Positions 35,412-49,783 of a stretch of DNA of 64,000 nucleotides are shown here, one piece after another. The DNA comes from Colletes latitarsis (lineage: Eukaryota > Arthropoda > Insecta > Hymenoptera > Colletidae): positions 16,200,001 to 16,264,000 of the forward strand of contig NW_027488369.1 of assembly GCF_051014445.1 (NCBI RefSeq). The letters are read 5' to 3'. Position 1 is the first letter of the stretch, and each line of letters begins with the position of its first letter. The notes under the pieces were generated by a model. The model ran no database searches and was not told where the DNA came from. It saw only the letters and a program-made list of their open reading frames with translations. Made by a program: the position numbers and the translations under genes.

Positions 35412-37055
35412 GAGGGCAAATCCCAGACCTCTCCCAGACCTAACTTGCGTTATCCTCTAAAATATTGATCGAAACCAGGTTTAATCGACTGTTTCAGTGT
35501 GGTACCACATTACTACGTGATCCAAACCAGAAAAAACCCAGGATCAGTTCAACAAGTATGTGAAGAATGCGAAAGTATGAGTCTGATGTGTGAAAATCCC
35601 AGGGCTAACCTAGACCTAACATGCGTTATCCACTAAAATATTGATCGAAACCAGGTTTAATCGACTGTTTCAGTGTGGTATCACACTACTACGTGATCCA
35701 AACCAGACAAAACCCAGGATCTGTTCAACAAGAATGTGAAAAACGCGAAACTGTGAGCCTGATGACGGCAAATCTTAGACCTAACCCAGACCTAAGATGC
35801 GTTATCCTCTAAACTATTTATCCAGACCAGGTTTCATTGAATGTTTCAGAGTGGTACCACTTTACTACGTGATCCAATCCAGAAATAGCCCAGGATCTAG
35901 CCATGAAGTATGAGAAATATGCGAAAGTATGAGCCTGATGAGGGCAAATCCCAGACATATCCCAGACCTAACTTGCGTTGTCCTCTAAGATATTGATGGA
36001 AACCAGGTTTAATTGACTGTTTCAGTGTTGTACTTCATTACTACGTGATGCAATCCAGAAAAAGCCCAGGATCTAGCCATCAAGTATGAGAAATATGCGA
36101 AAGAATGAGCCTGATGAGAGCAAATCCCAGACCTAACCTAGGCCTAACATGAATTATTCTCTAAAATATTGATCGAAACCAGGTTTAATTGACTGTTTCA
36201 GCGTGGTACCACACTACTTCGTGATCCAAACCAGTCAAAACCCAGGATCTGTTCAACAAGAATGTGAAAAACGCGAAACTGTGAGCCTGATGAGGGCAAA
36301 TCTTAGACCTAACCCAGACCTAAGATGCGTTATCCTCTAAAATATTTATCCAGACCAGGTTTCATTGAATGTTTCAGTGTGGTACCACTCTACAACGTGA
36401 TCCAATCCAGAAATAGCCCAGGATCTAGCCATGAAGTATGAGAAATATGCGAAAGTGAGAGCCTGATGAGGGCAAATCCTAGACCTATCCCAGACCTAAC
36501 TACCGTTATCCTCTAAAATATTGATCGAAACCAGGTTTAATTGACTGTATCAGCGTGGTACCATATTACTACGTGATACAATCCAGAAGCAGCCCAGGAT
36601 CTGTTCAACATGTATGAGAAATATGCGATAGAAAGAGCCTGATGAGAGCAAATCCCAGACCTAACCTAGACCTAACATGAATTATTCTCTAAAATATTGA
36701 TCGAAACCAGGTTTAATGGACTGTTTCAGTGTGGTACCACATTACTACGTGATCCAAACCAGAAAAAACCCAGGATCCGTTCAACAAGTATGTGAAGAAT
36801 GCGAAAGTATGAGTCTGATCAGTGAAAATCCCAGACCTAACGTAGACCTAACATGAGTTATACTCTAAAATATTGATCGAAACCTGGTTTAATCGACTGT
36901 TTCAGTGTGGTACCACATTACTATGTGATCCAAACCAGAAAATAACCCAGGATCTGTTCAACGAGTAAGTGAAGTGTGCGAAAGTATGAGTCTGATAAGG
37001 TCAAATCCCAGACCTATCCCAGACATAACTTGCGTTATCCTCTAAAATATTGATC
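35412..37055. repeat. Third, partial copy of the tail of the 39-mer unit
   Basis: Matches 27672-29315 at a constant offset of 7,740 bp. Markers: AACCAGGTTTAATTGACTG at 36001 and 28261, ACATGAGTTATACTC at 36851 and 29111, and AGACATAACTTGCG at 37021 and 29281. The match ends near 37055, where GATCCAAACC replaces GATCGAAACC. Confidence 0.8.
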
Positions 37056-37095
37056 CAAACCAGGTTTAATGGACTGTTTCAGTGTGGTACCACAC

Positions 37096-40000
37096 TACTA
37101 CGTGATACAAACCAGAAAAAACCCAGGATCTGTTCAACAAGTATGTGAAAAACGCGAAAGTATGAGCCTGATGAGGGCAAATCCCAGACCTATCCCAGAC
37201 CTAACATGCGTTATCCTCAAAAATATTGATCGAAACCTGGTTTAATCGACTGTTTCAGTGTGGTACCACATTACTATGTGATCCAAACCAGAAAATAACC
37301 CAGGATCTGTTCAACAAGTATGTGAGGTGTGCGAATGTATGAGTCTGATGAGGTCAAATCCCAGACCAATCCCAGACTTAACTTGCGTTATCCTCTAAAA
37401 TATTGATCGAAACCAGGTTTAATCGACCGTTTCAGTGTGGTACCACATTACTACGTGATCCAAACCAGAAAATACCCAGGATCTGTTCAACAAGTATGTG
37501 AAGAATGCGAAAGTATGAGTCTGATGAGTGAAAATCCCAGGGCTAACCTAGACCTAACATGCGTTATCCTCTAAAATATTGATCGAAACCAGGTTTAATC
37601 GACTGTTTCAGTGTGGTACCACATTACTACGTGATCCAAACCAGAAAAAACCCGGGATCAGTTCAACAAGTATGTGAAGAATGCGAAAGTATGAGTCTGA
37701 TCAGTGAAAATCCCAGGCCTAACCTAGACCCAGCTTGCGTTATCCTCTAAAATATTGATCGAAACCAGGTTTAATCGACTGTTTCAGTGTGGTACCACAT
37801 TACTACGTGACCCAAACCAGAAAAAACCCATTATCTGTTCAACAAGTATGTGAAAAACGCGAAAGTATGAGCCTGATGAGGGCAAATCCCAGACCTCTCC
37901 CAGACCTAACTTGCGTTATCCTCTAAAATATTGATCGAAACCAGGTTTAATTGACCGTTTCAGTGTGGTACCTCATTACTACGTGATCCAAACCAGAAAA
38001 AACCCAGGATCAGTTCAACAAGTATGTGAAGAATGCGAAAGTATGAGTCTGATGAGTGAAAATCCCAGGCCTAACCTAGACCTAACATGCGTTATCCTCT
38101 AAAATATTGATCGAAACGAGGTTTAATTGTCTGTTTCAGCGTGGTACCACATTACTACGTGATACAATCCAGAAACAGCCCGGGATCTAGCCATGAAGTA
38201 TGAGAAAAAATGCGAAAGTATGAGCCTGATGAGGGCAAATCCTAGACCTAACCCAAACCAAACATGCGTTATCCTCTAAAATAATGATCGAAACCAGGTT
38301 TAATTAATTGTTTTAGTTGTGGCACCACATTACTACGTGATCCAAAGCAGAAAAAACCCTCGGTCAGGTCAAAATGCATGTTAAATTTGCGAAAGTATGA
38401 CCCTGATGAGGGCAAATCCCAGAGCTATCCCAGACCTATCTTGCGTTGTCCTCTAAAATAATGATCGAAACCAGGTTTAATTGATTGTTTTAGTTGTGGC
38501 ACCACTTTACTACGTGATCCAAAGCAGAAAAAACCCTCGATCAGGTCAACATGCATGTTAAAACTGCGAAAGTATGACCCTGATGCGTGAAAATCCCAGG
38601 CCTAACCTAGACCTAACATGCGTTATCCTCAAAAATATTGATCGAAACCTGGTTTAATTGACTGTTTTAGTTGTGGTACCACTTTACTACGTGATCCAAA
38701 GCAGAAAAAACCCTCGATCAGGTCAAAATGCATGTTAAAACTGCGAAAGTATGACCCTGATGAGGTCAAATCCCAGACCTTTCCCAGACCTGACATGCGT
38801 TATTCTCTAAAATATTTATCAAGACCAGGTTTAATTGATTGTTTCGGTGTGGTCCCACATTACTACGTGATCCAAACCAGAAAAAACCCAGGATCCGTTC
38901 AACAAGTATGTGAAGAATGCGAAAGTATGAGTCTGATGAGTGAAAATCCCAGACCTAACCTAGACCTAACATGCGTTATCCTCAAAAATATTGATCGAAA
39001 CCTGGTTTAATTGACTGTTTTAGTTGTGGTACCACTTTACTACGTGATCCAAAGCAGAAAAAACCCTCGATCAGGTCAAAATGCATGTTAAAACTGCGAA
39101 AGTATGACCCTGATGAGGTCAAATCCCAGACCTATCCCAGACCTGACATGCGTTATTCTCTAAAATATTTATCAAGACCAGGTTTACTTGATTGTTTCGG
39201 TGTGGTCACACATTACTACGTGATCCAAACCAGAAAAAACCCAGGATCCGTTCAACAAGTATGTGAAGAATGCGAAAGTATGAGTCTGATGAGGGCAAAT
39301 CCCAGACCTATCCCAGACCTAGCATGTGTTATCCTCTAAAAGATTTATCAAGACCAGGTTTAATTGACTGTTTCAGTGTGGTACCACATTGCTACGTGAT
39401 CCAAACCAGAAAAAGCCCAGGATCTGTTCAACAAGTATGTGAAAAACACGAAAGTATGAGCCTGGTGAGTGAAAATCCCAGACCTAACCTAGACCTAACA
39501 TGCGTTATCCTCTAAAATATTGATCCAAACCAGGTTTAATGGACTGTTTCAGTGTGGTACCACTTTACTACGTGATCCAAAGCAGAAAATACCCTCGATC
39601 AGGTCAACATGCATGTTAGAACTGCGAAAGTATGGCCCTGATGAGGTCAAATCCCAGACCTGTCCCAGACCTGACATGCGTTATCCTCTAAAATATTGAT
39701 CCAAACCAGGTTTAATTGACTGTTTCAGTGTGGTCCCACATTACTACGTGATACAATCCAGAAACAGCCCAGGATCCAGTCATGAAGTATGAGAAATATG
39801 CGAATGTATGAGCCTGATGATGACAAATTCTAGACCTAACCCAAACCTAACATGCGTTATCCTCCAAAATATTTATCAAGACCAGGTTTAATTGAATGTT
39901 TCAGTGTGGTACCACATTACTACGTGAACCAAACCAGAAAAAACCCACGATCCGTTCAACAAGTATGTGAAGAATGCGAAAGTATGAGTCTGATGAGTGA

Positions 40001-43000
40001 AAATCCCAGGGCTAACCTAGACCTAACATGTGTTATCCTCTAAAATATTGATCCAAACCAGGTTTAATTGACTGTTTCAGTGCGGTACCACATTGCTACG
40101 TGATCCAAACCAGAAAAAACCCAGGATCAGTTCAACAAGTATGTGAAAAACGCGAAAGTATGAGCCTGATGAGGGCAAATCCGAGACCTATCCCAGACCT
40201 AACATGCGTTATCCTCTAAAATATTTATCAAGACCAGTTTTAATTGACTGTTTCAGCGTGGTACCACGTTACTACGTGATACAATCCAGAAATAGCACAG
40301 GATCTAGCCATCAAGTATGAGAAATATGCGAAAGAATGAGCCTGATGAGAGCAAATCCCAGACCTAACCTAGACATAACATGAATTATTCTCTAAAATAT
40401 TGATCGAAACCAGGTTTAATTGACTGTTTCAGTGTGGTACCACATTACTACGTGATCCAATCCAGAAATAGCCCAGGATCTAGCAATGAAGTATGTGAAG
40501 AATGCGAAAGTATGAGTCTGATGAGGGCAAATCCTAGACCTATCCCAGACCTACCATGCGTTATCCTCTAAAATATTGATCCAAACCAGGTTTAGTGGAC
40601 TGTTTCAGTGTGGTACCACATTACTACGTGATCCAAACCAGAAAATAACCCAGGATCTGTTCAACGAGTATGTGAAGTGTGCGAAAGTATGAGTCTGATG
40701 AGGGCAAATCCCAGACCTATCCCAGACCTAACATGCGTTATCCTCTAAAATATTTATCATGACCAGGTTTAATTGATTGTTTCAGTGTGGTCCCACATTA
40801 CTACGTGATCCAAACCAGAAAAAACCCAGGATCCGTTCAACAAGTATGTGAAGAATGCGAAAGTATGAGTCTGATGAGGGCAAATCCTAGACCTGTCCCA
40901 GACCTACCATGCGTTATCCTCTAAAATATTGATCCAAACCAGGTATAGTGGACTGTTTCAGTGTGGTACCACATTACTACGTGATCCAAACCAGAAAATA
41001 ACCCAGGATCTGTTCAACGAGTATGTGAAGAATGCGAAAGTATGAGTCTGATGAGGGCAAATCCTAGACCTATCCCAGACCTACCATGCGTTATCCTCTA
41101 AAATATTGATCCAAACCAGGTTTAGTGGACTGTTTCAGTGTGGTACCACTTTACAACGTGATCCAAAGCAGAAAAAACCCTCGATCACGTCAACATGTAT
41201 GACAAAACTGCGAAAGTATGACCCTGATGAGGGCAAATCCCAGACCTATCCCAGACCTAACTTGCGTTATCCTCTAAAATATTGATTGAATCCAGGTTTA
41301 ATTGACTGTGTCAGTGTGGTACCACATTACTACGTGATCCAATCCAGAAATAGCCCAGGATCTAGCAATGAAGTATGAGAAATATGCTTAAGTATGAGCC
41401 TGACGAGGGCAAATCCTAGACCTAACCCAGACCTAACATGCGTTATCCTCTAAAATATTTATCATGACCAGGTTTAATTGATTGTTTCAGTGTGGTCCCA
41501 CATTACTACGTGATCCAAACCAGAAAAAACCCCGGATCCGTTCAACAAGTATGTGAAGAATGCGAAAGTATGATTCTGATGAGGGCAAATCCTAGACCTA
41601 TCCCAGACCTAACATGCGTTATCCTCTAAAATATTAATCCAAACCAGGTTTAATGGACTGTTTCAGTGTGGTACCACACTACTACGTGATCCAAACCAGA
41701 AAAAACCCAGGATCTGTTCAACAAGTATGTGAAAACTGCGAAAGTATGACCCTAATGAGGGCAAATCCCAGGCCTAACCTTGACCTAACATGCGTTATCT
41801 TCTAAAATATTGAGCGAAACCAGGTTTAATTGACTGTTTCAGTGTCGTACCACATTACTACGTGATCCAATCCAGAAATAGCCCAGGATCTAGCCATGAA
41901 GTATGAGAAATATGCGAAAGTATGAGCCTGATGAGGGCAAATCCCAGACCTAACCCAGACCTAACATGCGTTGTCCTCTAAAATATTTATCAAGACCAGG
42001 TTTAATCGACTGTTTCAGTGTGGTCTCACATTACTACGTGATCCAAACCAGAAAAAACCCAGGATTCGTTCAACAAGTATGTGAAGAATGCGAAAGAATG
42101 AGTCAGATGCGTGAAAATCCCAGGCCTAAGCTAGACCTAAAATGCGTTATCCTAAAAAATATTCATCGAAACCTGGTTTAATCGACTGCTTCAGTGTGGT
42201 ACCACATTACTACGTGACCCAAACCAGAAAAAACCCAGGATCTCATCAACAAGTATGTGAAAAACGCAAAAGTATGAGCCTGATGAGGGCAAATTCCAGA
42301 CCTATCCCAGACCAAACTTGCGTTATCCTCTAAAATATTGATCGAAACCTGGTTTAATCGACTGTTTCAGTGTGGTACCACATTACTATGTGATCCAAAC
42401 CAGAAAATAACCCAGGATCTGTTCAACGAGTATGTGAAGTGTGCGAAAGTATGAGTCTGATGAGGGCAAATCCTAAACCTATCCCAGACCTAACATGCGT
42501 TATCCTCTAAAATATTTATCAAGACCACGTTTAATTGACTGTTTCAGTGTGGTACCACTTTACAACGTGATCCAAAGCAGAAAAAACCCTCGATCACGTC
42601 AACATGTATGATAAAACTGCGAAAGTATGACCCTGATGAGGGCAAATCCCAGACCTATCCCAGACCTAACTTGCGTTATCCTCTAAAATATTGATTGAAT
42701 CCAGGTTAATTGACTGTGTCAGTGTGGTACCACATTACTACGTGATCCAATCCAGAAATAGCCCAGGATCTAGCAATGAAGTATGAGAAATATGCTTAAG
42801 TATGAGCCTGACGAGGGCAAATCCTAGACCTAACCCAGACCTAACATGCGTTATCCTCTAAAATATTTATCATGACCAGGTTTAATTGATTGTTTCAGTG
42901 TGGTCCCACATTACTACGTGATCCAAACCAGAAAAAACCCCGGATCCGTTCAACAAGTATGTGAAGAATGCGAAAGTATGATTCTGATGAGGGCAAATCC

Positions 43001-43439
43001 TAGACCTATCCCAGACCTAACATGCGTTATCCTCTAAAATATTAATCCAAACCAGGTTTAATGGACTGTTTCAGTATGGTACCACACTACTACGTGATCC
43101 AAACCAGAAAATACCCAGGATCTGTTCAACAAGTATGTGAAGAATGCGAAAGTATGAGTCTGATGAGTGAAAATCCCAGGGCTAACCTAGACCTAACATG
43201 CGTTATCCTCTAAGATATTGATCGAAACCAGGTTTAATCGACTGTTTCAGTGTGGTACCACATTACTACGTGATCCAAACCAGAAAAAACCCGGGATCAG
43301 TTCAACAAGTATGTGAAGAATGCGAAAGTATGAGTCTGATCAGTGAAAATCCCAGGCCTAACCTAGACCTAAAATGCGTTATCCTAAAAAATATTCATCG
43401 AAACCTGGTTTAATCGACTGCTTCAGTGTGGTACCACAT
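37096..43439. repeat. 36-mer higher-order unit (6,344 bp), copy 1
   Basis: Repeated directly at 43440-49783. Offsets of 6,344 bp hold for markers at 37206/43550, 38732/45076, 39085/45429, 41966/48310 and 43374/49718. The length is 8 bp more than 36 x 176 because of small indels shared by both copies, so the unit duplicated as a block. It includes an internal 8-monomer spacing of similar monomers around 41150 and 42550. Confidence 0.88.
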
Positions 43440-46400
43440 TACTACGTGATACAAACCAGAAAAAACCCAGGATCTGTTCAACAAGTATGTGAAAAACGCG
43501 AAAGTATGAGCCTGATGAGGGCAAATCCCAGACCTATCCCAGACCTAACATGCGTTATCCTCAAAAATATTGATCGAAACCTGGTTTAATCGACTGTTTC
43601 AGTGTGGTACCACATTACTATGTGATCCAAACCAGAAAATAACCCAGGATCTGTTCAACAAGTATGTGAGGTGTGCGAATGTATGAGTCTGATGAGGTCA
43701 AATCCCAGACCAATCCCAGACTTAACTTGCGTTATCCTCTAAAATATTGATCGAAACCAGGTTTAATCGACCGTTTCAGTGTGGTACCACATTACTACGT
43801 GATCCAAACCAGAAAATACCCAGGATCTGTTCAACAAGTATGTGAAGAATGCGAAAGTATGAGTCTGATGAGTGAAAATCCCAGGGCTAACCTAGACCTA
43901 ACATGCGTTATCCTCTAAAATATTGATCGAAACCAGGTTTAATCGACTGTTTCAGTGTGGTACCACATTACTACGTGATCCAAACCAGAAAAAACCCGGG
44001 ATCAGTTCAACAAGTATGTGAAGAATGCGAAAGTATGAGTCTGATCAGTGAAAATCCCAGGCCTAACCTAGACCCAGCTTGCGTTATCCTCTAAAATATT
44101 GATCGAAACCAGGTTTAATCGACTGTTTCAGTGTGGTACCACATTACTACGTGACCCAAACCAGAAAAAACCCATTATCTGTTCAACAAGTATGTGAAAA
44201 ACGCGAAAGTATGAGCCTGATGAGGGCAAATCCCAGACCTCTCCCAGACCTAACTTGCGTTATCCTCTAAAATATTGATCGAAACCAGGTTTAATTGACC
44301 GTTTCAGTGTGGTACCTCATTACTACGTGATCCAAACCAGAAAAAACCCAGGATCAGTTCAACAAGTATGTGAAGAATGCGAAAGTATGAGTCTGATGAG
44401 TGAAAATCCCAGGCCTAACCTAGACCTAACATGCGTTATCCTCTAAAATATTGATCGAATCGAGGTTTAATTGTCTGTTTCAGCGTGGTACCACATTACT
44501 ACGTGATACAATCCAGAAACAGCCCGGGATCTAGCCATGAAGTATGAGAAAAAATGCGAAAGTATGAGCCTGATGAGGGCAAATCCTAGACCTAACCCAA
44601 ACCAAACATGCGTTATCCTCTAAAATAATGATCGAAACCAGGTTTAATTAATTGTTTTAGTTGTGGCACCACATTACTACGTGATCCAAAGCAGAAAAAA
44701 CCCTCGGTCAGGTCAAAATGCATGTTAAATTTGCGAAAGTATGACCCTGATGAGGGCAAATCCCAGAGCTATCCCAGACCTATCTTGCGTTGTCCTCTAA
44801 AATAATGATCGAAACCAGGTTTAATTGATTGTTTTAGTTGTGGCACCACTTTACTACGTGATCCAAAGCAGAAAAAACCCTCGATCAGGTCAACATGCAT
44901 GTTAAAACTGCGAAAGTATGACCCTGATGCGTGAAAATCCCAGGCCTAACCTAGACCTAACATGCGTTATCCTCAAAAATATTGATCGAAACCTGGTTTA
45001 ATTGACTGTTTTAGTTGTGGTACCACTTTACTACGTGATCCAAAGCAGAAAAAACCCTCGATCAGGTCAAAATGCATGTTAAAACTGCGAAAGTATGACC
45101 CTGATGAGGTCAAATCCCAGACCTTTCCCAGACCTGACATGCGTTATTCTCTAAAATATTTATCAAGACCAGGTTTAATTGATTGTTTCGGTGTGGTCCC
45201 ACATTACTACGTGATCCAAACCAGAAAAAACCCAGGATCCGTTCAACAAGTATGTGAAGAATGCGAAAGTATGAGTCTGATGAGTGAAAATCCCAGACCT
45301 AACCTAGTCCTAACATGCGTTATCCTCAAAAATATTGATCGAAACCTGGTTTAATTGACTGTTTTAGTTGTGGTACCACTTTACTACGTGATCCAAAGCA
45401 GAAAAAACCCTCGATCAGGTCAAAATGCATGTTAAAACTGCGAAAGTATGACCCTGATGAGGTCAAATCCCAGACCTATCCCAGACCTGACATGCGTTAT
45501 TCTCTAAAATATTTATCAAGACCAGGTTTACTTGATTGTTTCGGTGTGGTCACACATTACTACGTGATCCAAACCAGAAAAAACCCAGGATCCGTTCAAC
45601 AAGTATGTGAAGAATGCGAAAGTATGAGTCTGATGAGGGCAAATCCCAGACCTATCCCAGACCTAGCATGCGTTATCCTCTAAAAGATTTATCAAGACCA
45701 GGTTTAATTGACTGTTTCAGTGTGGTACCACATTGCTACGTGATCCAAACCAGAAAAAGCCCAGGATCTGTTCAACAAGTATGTGAAAAACACGAAAGTA
45801 TGAGCCTGGTGAGTGAAAATCCCAGACCTAACCTAGACCTAACATGCGTTATCCTCTAAAATATTGATCCAAACCAGGTTTAATGGACTGTTTCAGTGTG
45901 GTACCACTTTACTACGTGATCCAAAGCAGAAAATACCCTCGATCAGGTCAACATGCATGTTAGAACTGCGAAAGTATGGCCCTGATGAGGTCAAATCCCA
46001 GACCTGTCCCAGACCTGACATGCGTTATCCTCTAAAATATTGATCCAAACCAGGTTTAATTGACTGTTTCAGTGTGGTCCCACATTACTACGTGATACAA
46101 TCCAGAAACAGCCCAGGATCCAGTCATGAAGTATGAGAAATATGCGAATGTATGAGCCTGATGATGACAAATTCTAGACCTAACCCAAACCTAACATGCG
46201 TTATCCTCCAAAATATTTATCAAGACCAGGTTTAATTGAATGTTTCAGTGTGGTACCACATTACTACGTGAACCAAACCAGAAAAAACCCACGATCCGTT
46301 CAACAAGTATGTGAAGAATGCGAAAGTATGAGTCTGATGAGTGAAAATCCCAGGGCTAACCTAGACCTAACATGTGTTATCCTCTAAAATATTGATCCAA

Positions 46401-49400
46401 ATCAGGTTTAATTGACTGTTTCAGTGCGGTACCACATTGCTACGTGATCCAAACCAGAAAAAACCCAGGATCAGTTCAACAAGTATGTGAAAAACGCGAA
46501 AGTATGAGCCTGATGAGGGCAAATCCGAGACCTATCCCAGACCTAACATGCGTTATCCTCTAAAATATTTATCAAGACCAGTTTTAATTGACTGTTTCAG
46601 CGTGGTACCACGTTACTACGTGATACAATCCAGAAATAGCACAGGATCTAGCCATCAAGTATGAGAAATATGCGAAAGAATGAGCCTGATGAGAGCAAAT
46701 CCCAGACCTAACCTAGACATAACATGAATTATTCTCTAAAATATTGATCGAAACCAGGTTTAATTGACTGTTTCAGTGTGGTACCACATTACTACGTGAT
46801 CCAATCCAGAAATAGCCCAGGATCTAGCAATGAAGTATGTGAAGAATGCGAAAGTATGAGTCTGATGAGGGCAAATCCTAGACCTATCCCAGACCTACCA
46901 TGCGTTATCCTCTAAAATATTGATCCAAACCAGGTTTAGTGGACTGTTTCAGTGTGGTACCACATTACTACGTGATCCAAACCAGAAAATAACCCAGGAT
47001 CTGTTCAACGAGTATGTGAAGTGTGCGAAAGTATGAGTCTGATGAGGGCAAATCCCAGACCTATCCCAGACCTAACATGCGTTATCCTCTAAAATATTTA
47101 TCATGACCAGGTTTAATTGATTGTTTCAGTGTGGTCCCACATTACTACGTGATCCAAACCAGAAAAAACCCAGGATCCGTTCAACAAGTATGTGAAGAAT
47201 GCGAAAGTATGAGTCTGATGAGGGCAAATCCTAGACCTGTCCCAGACCTACCATGCGTTATCCTCTAAAATATTGATCCAAACCAGGTATAGTGGACTGT
47301 TTCAGTGTGGTACCACATTACTACGTGATCCAAACCAGAAAATAACCCAGGATCTGTTCAACGAGTATGTGAAGAATGCGAAAGTATGAGTCTGATGAGG
47401 GCAAATCCTAGACCTATCCCAGACCTACCATGCGTTATCCTCTAAAATATTGATCCAAACCAGGTTTAGTGGACTGTTTCAGTGTGGTACCACTTTACAA
47501 CGTGATCCAAAGCAGAAAAAACCCTCGATCACGTCAACATGTATGACAAAACTGCGAAAGTATGACCCTGATGAGGGCAAATCCCAGACCTATCCCAGAC
47601 CTAACTTGCGTTATCCTCTAAAATATTGATTGAATCCAGGTTTAATTGACTGTGTCAGTGTGGTACCACATTACTACGTGATCCAATCCAGAAATAGCCC
47701 AGGATCTAGCAATGAAGTATGAGAAATATGCTTAAGTATGAGCCTGACGAGGGCAAATCCTAGACCTAACCCAGACCTAACATGCGTTATCCTCTAAAAT
47801 ATTTATCATGACTAGGTTTAATTGATTGTTTCAGTGTGGTCCCACATTACTACGTGATCCAAACCAGAAAAAACCCCGGATCCGTTCAACAAGTATGTGA
47901 AGAATGCGAAAGTATGATTCTGATGAGGGCAAATCCTAGACCTATCCCAGACCTAACATGCGTTATCCTCTAAAATATTAATCCAAACCAGGTTTAATGG
48001 ACTGTTTCAGTGTGGTACCACACTACTACGTGATCCAAACCAGAAAAAACCCAGGATCTGTTCAACAAGTATGTGAAAACTGCGAAAGTATGACCCTAAT
48101 GAGGGCAAATCCCAGGCCTAACCTTGACCTAACATGCGTTATCTTCTAAAATATTGAGCGAAACCAGGTTTAATTGACTGTTTCAGTGTCGTACCACATT
48201 ACTACGTGATCCAATCCAGAAATAGCCCAGGATCTAGCCATGAAGTATGAGAAATATGCGAAAGTATGAGCCTGATGAGGGCAAATCCCAGACCTAACCC
48301 AGACCTAACATGCGTTGTCCTCTAAAATATTTATCAAGACCAGGTTTAATCGACTGTTTCAGTGTGGTCTCACATTACTACGTGATCCAAACCAGAAAAA
48401 ACCCAGGATTCGTTCAACAAGTATGTGAAGAATGCGAAAGAATGAGTCAGATGCGTGAAAATCCCAGGCCTAACCTAGACCTAAAATGCGTTATCCTAAA
48501 AAATATTCATCGAAACCTGGTTTAATCGACTGCTTCAGTGTGGTACCACATTACTACGTGACCCAAACCAGAAAAAACCCAGGATCTCATCAACAAGTAT
48601 GTGAAAAACGCAAAAGTATGAGCCTGATGAGGGCAAATTCCAGACCTATCCCAGACCAAACTTGCGTTATCCTCTAAAATATTGATCGAAACCTGGTTTA
48701 ATCGACTGTTTCAGTGTGGTACCACATTACTATGTGATCCAAACCAGAAAATAACCCAGGATCTGTTCAACGAGTATGTGAAGTGTGCGAAAGTATGAGT
48801 CTGATGAGGGCAAATCCTAAACCTATCCCAGACCTAACATGCGTTATCCTCTAAAATATTTATCAAGACCACGTTTAATTGACTGTTTCAGTGTGGTACC
48901 ACTTTACAACGTGATCCAAAGCAGAAAAAACCCTCGATCACGTCAACATGTATGATAAAACTGCGAAAGTATGACCCTGATGAGGGCAAATCCCAGACCT
49001 ATCCCAGACCTAACTTGCGTTATCCTCTAAAATATTGATTGAATCCAGGTTAATTGACTGTGTCAGTGTGGTACCACATTACTACGTGATCCAATCCAGA
49101 AATAGCCCAGGATCTAGCAATGAAGTATGAGAAATATGCTTAAGTATGAGCCTGACGAGGGCAAATCCTAGACCTAACCCAGACCTAACATGCGTTATCC
49201 TCTAAAATATTTATCATGACCAGGTTTAATTGATTGTTTCAGTGTGGTCCCACATTACTACGTGATCCAAACCAGAAAAAACCCCGGATCCGTTCAACAA
49301 GTATGTGAAGAATGCGAAAGTATGATTCTGATGAGGGCAAATCCTAGACCTATCCCAGACCTAACATGCGTTATCCTCTAAAATATTAATCCAAACCAGG

Positions 49401-49783
49401 TTTAATGGACTGTTTCAGTGTGGTACCACACTACTACGTGATCCAAACCAGAAAATACCCAGGATCTGTTCAACAAGTATGTGAAGAATGCGAAAGTATG
49501 AGTCTGATGAGTGAAAATCCCAGGGCTAACCTAGACCTAACATGCGTTATCCTCTAAAATATTGATCGAAACCAGGTTTAATCGACTGTTTCAGTGTGGT
49601 ACCACATTACTACGTGATCCAAACCAGAAAAAACCCGGGATCAGTTCAACAAGTATGTGAAGAATGCGAAAGTATGAGTCTGATCAGTGAAAATCCCAGG
49701 CCTAACCTAGACCTAAAATGCGTTATCCTAAAAAATATTCATCGAAACCTGGTTTAATCGACTGCTTCAGTGTGGTACCACAT
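43440..49783. repeat. 36-mer higher-order unit (6,344 bp), copy 2
   Basis: Near-identical tandem copy of 37096-43439 with only scattered substitutions. Shared indels include the AGAAAAAATGCG variant at about 38207 and 44551 and the short CCAGGTTAATTG monomer. Confidence 0.88.

Noticed and set aside
34996..35460. 154-codon plus-strand frame at the end of the LINE
   Set aside because: It lies in the structured 3'UTR, reads through the poly(A) tail as poly-Lys and ends in satellite. The truncated copy has a stop where this one continues.
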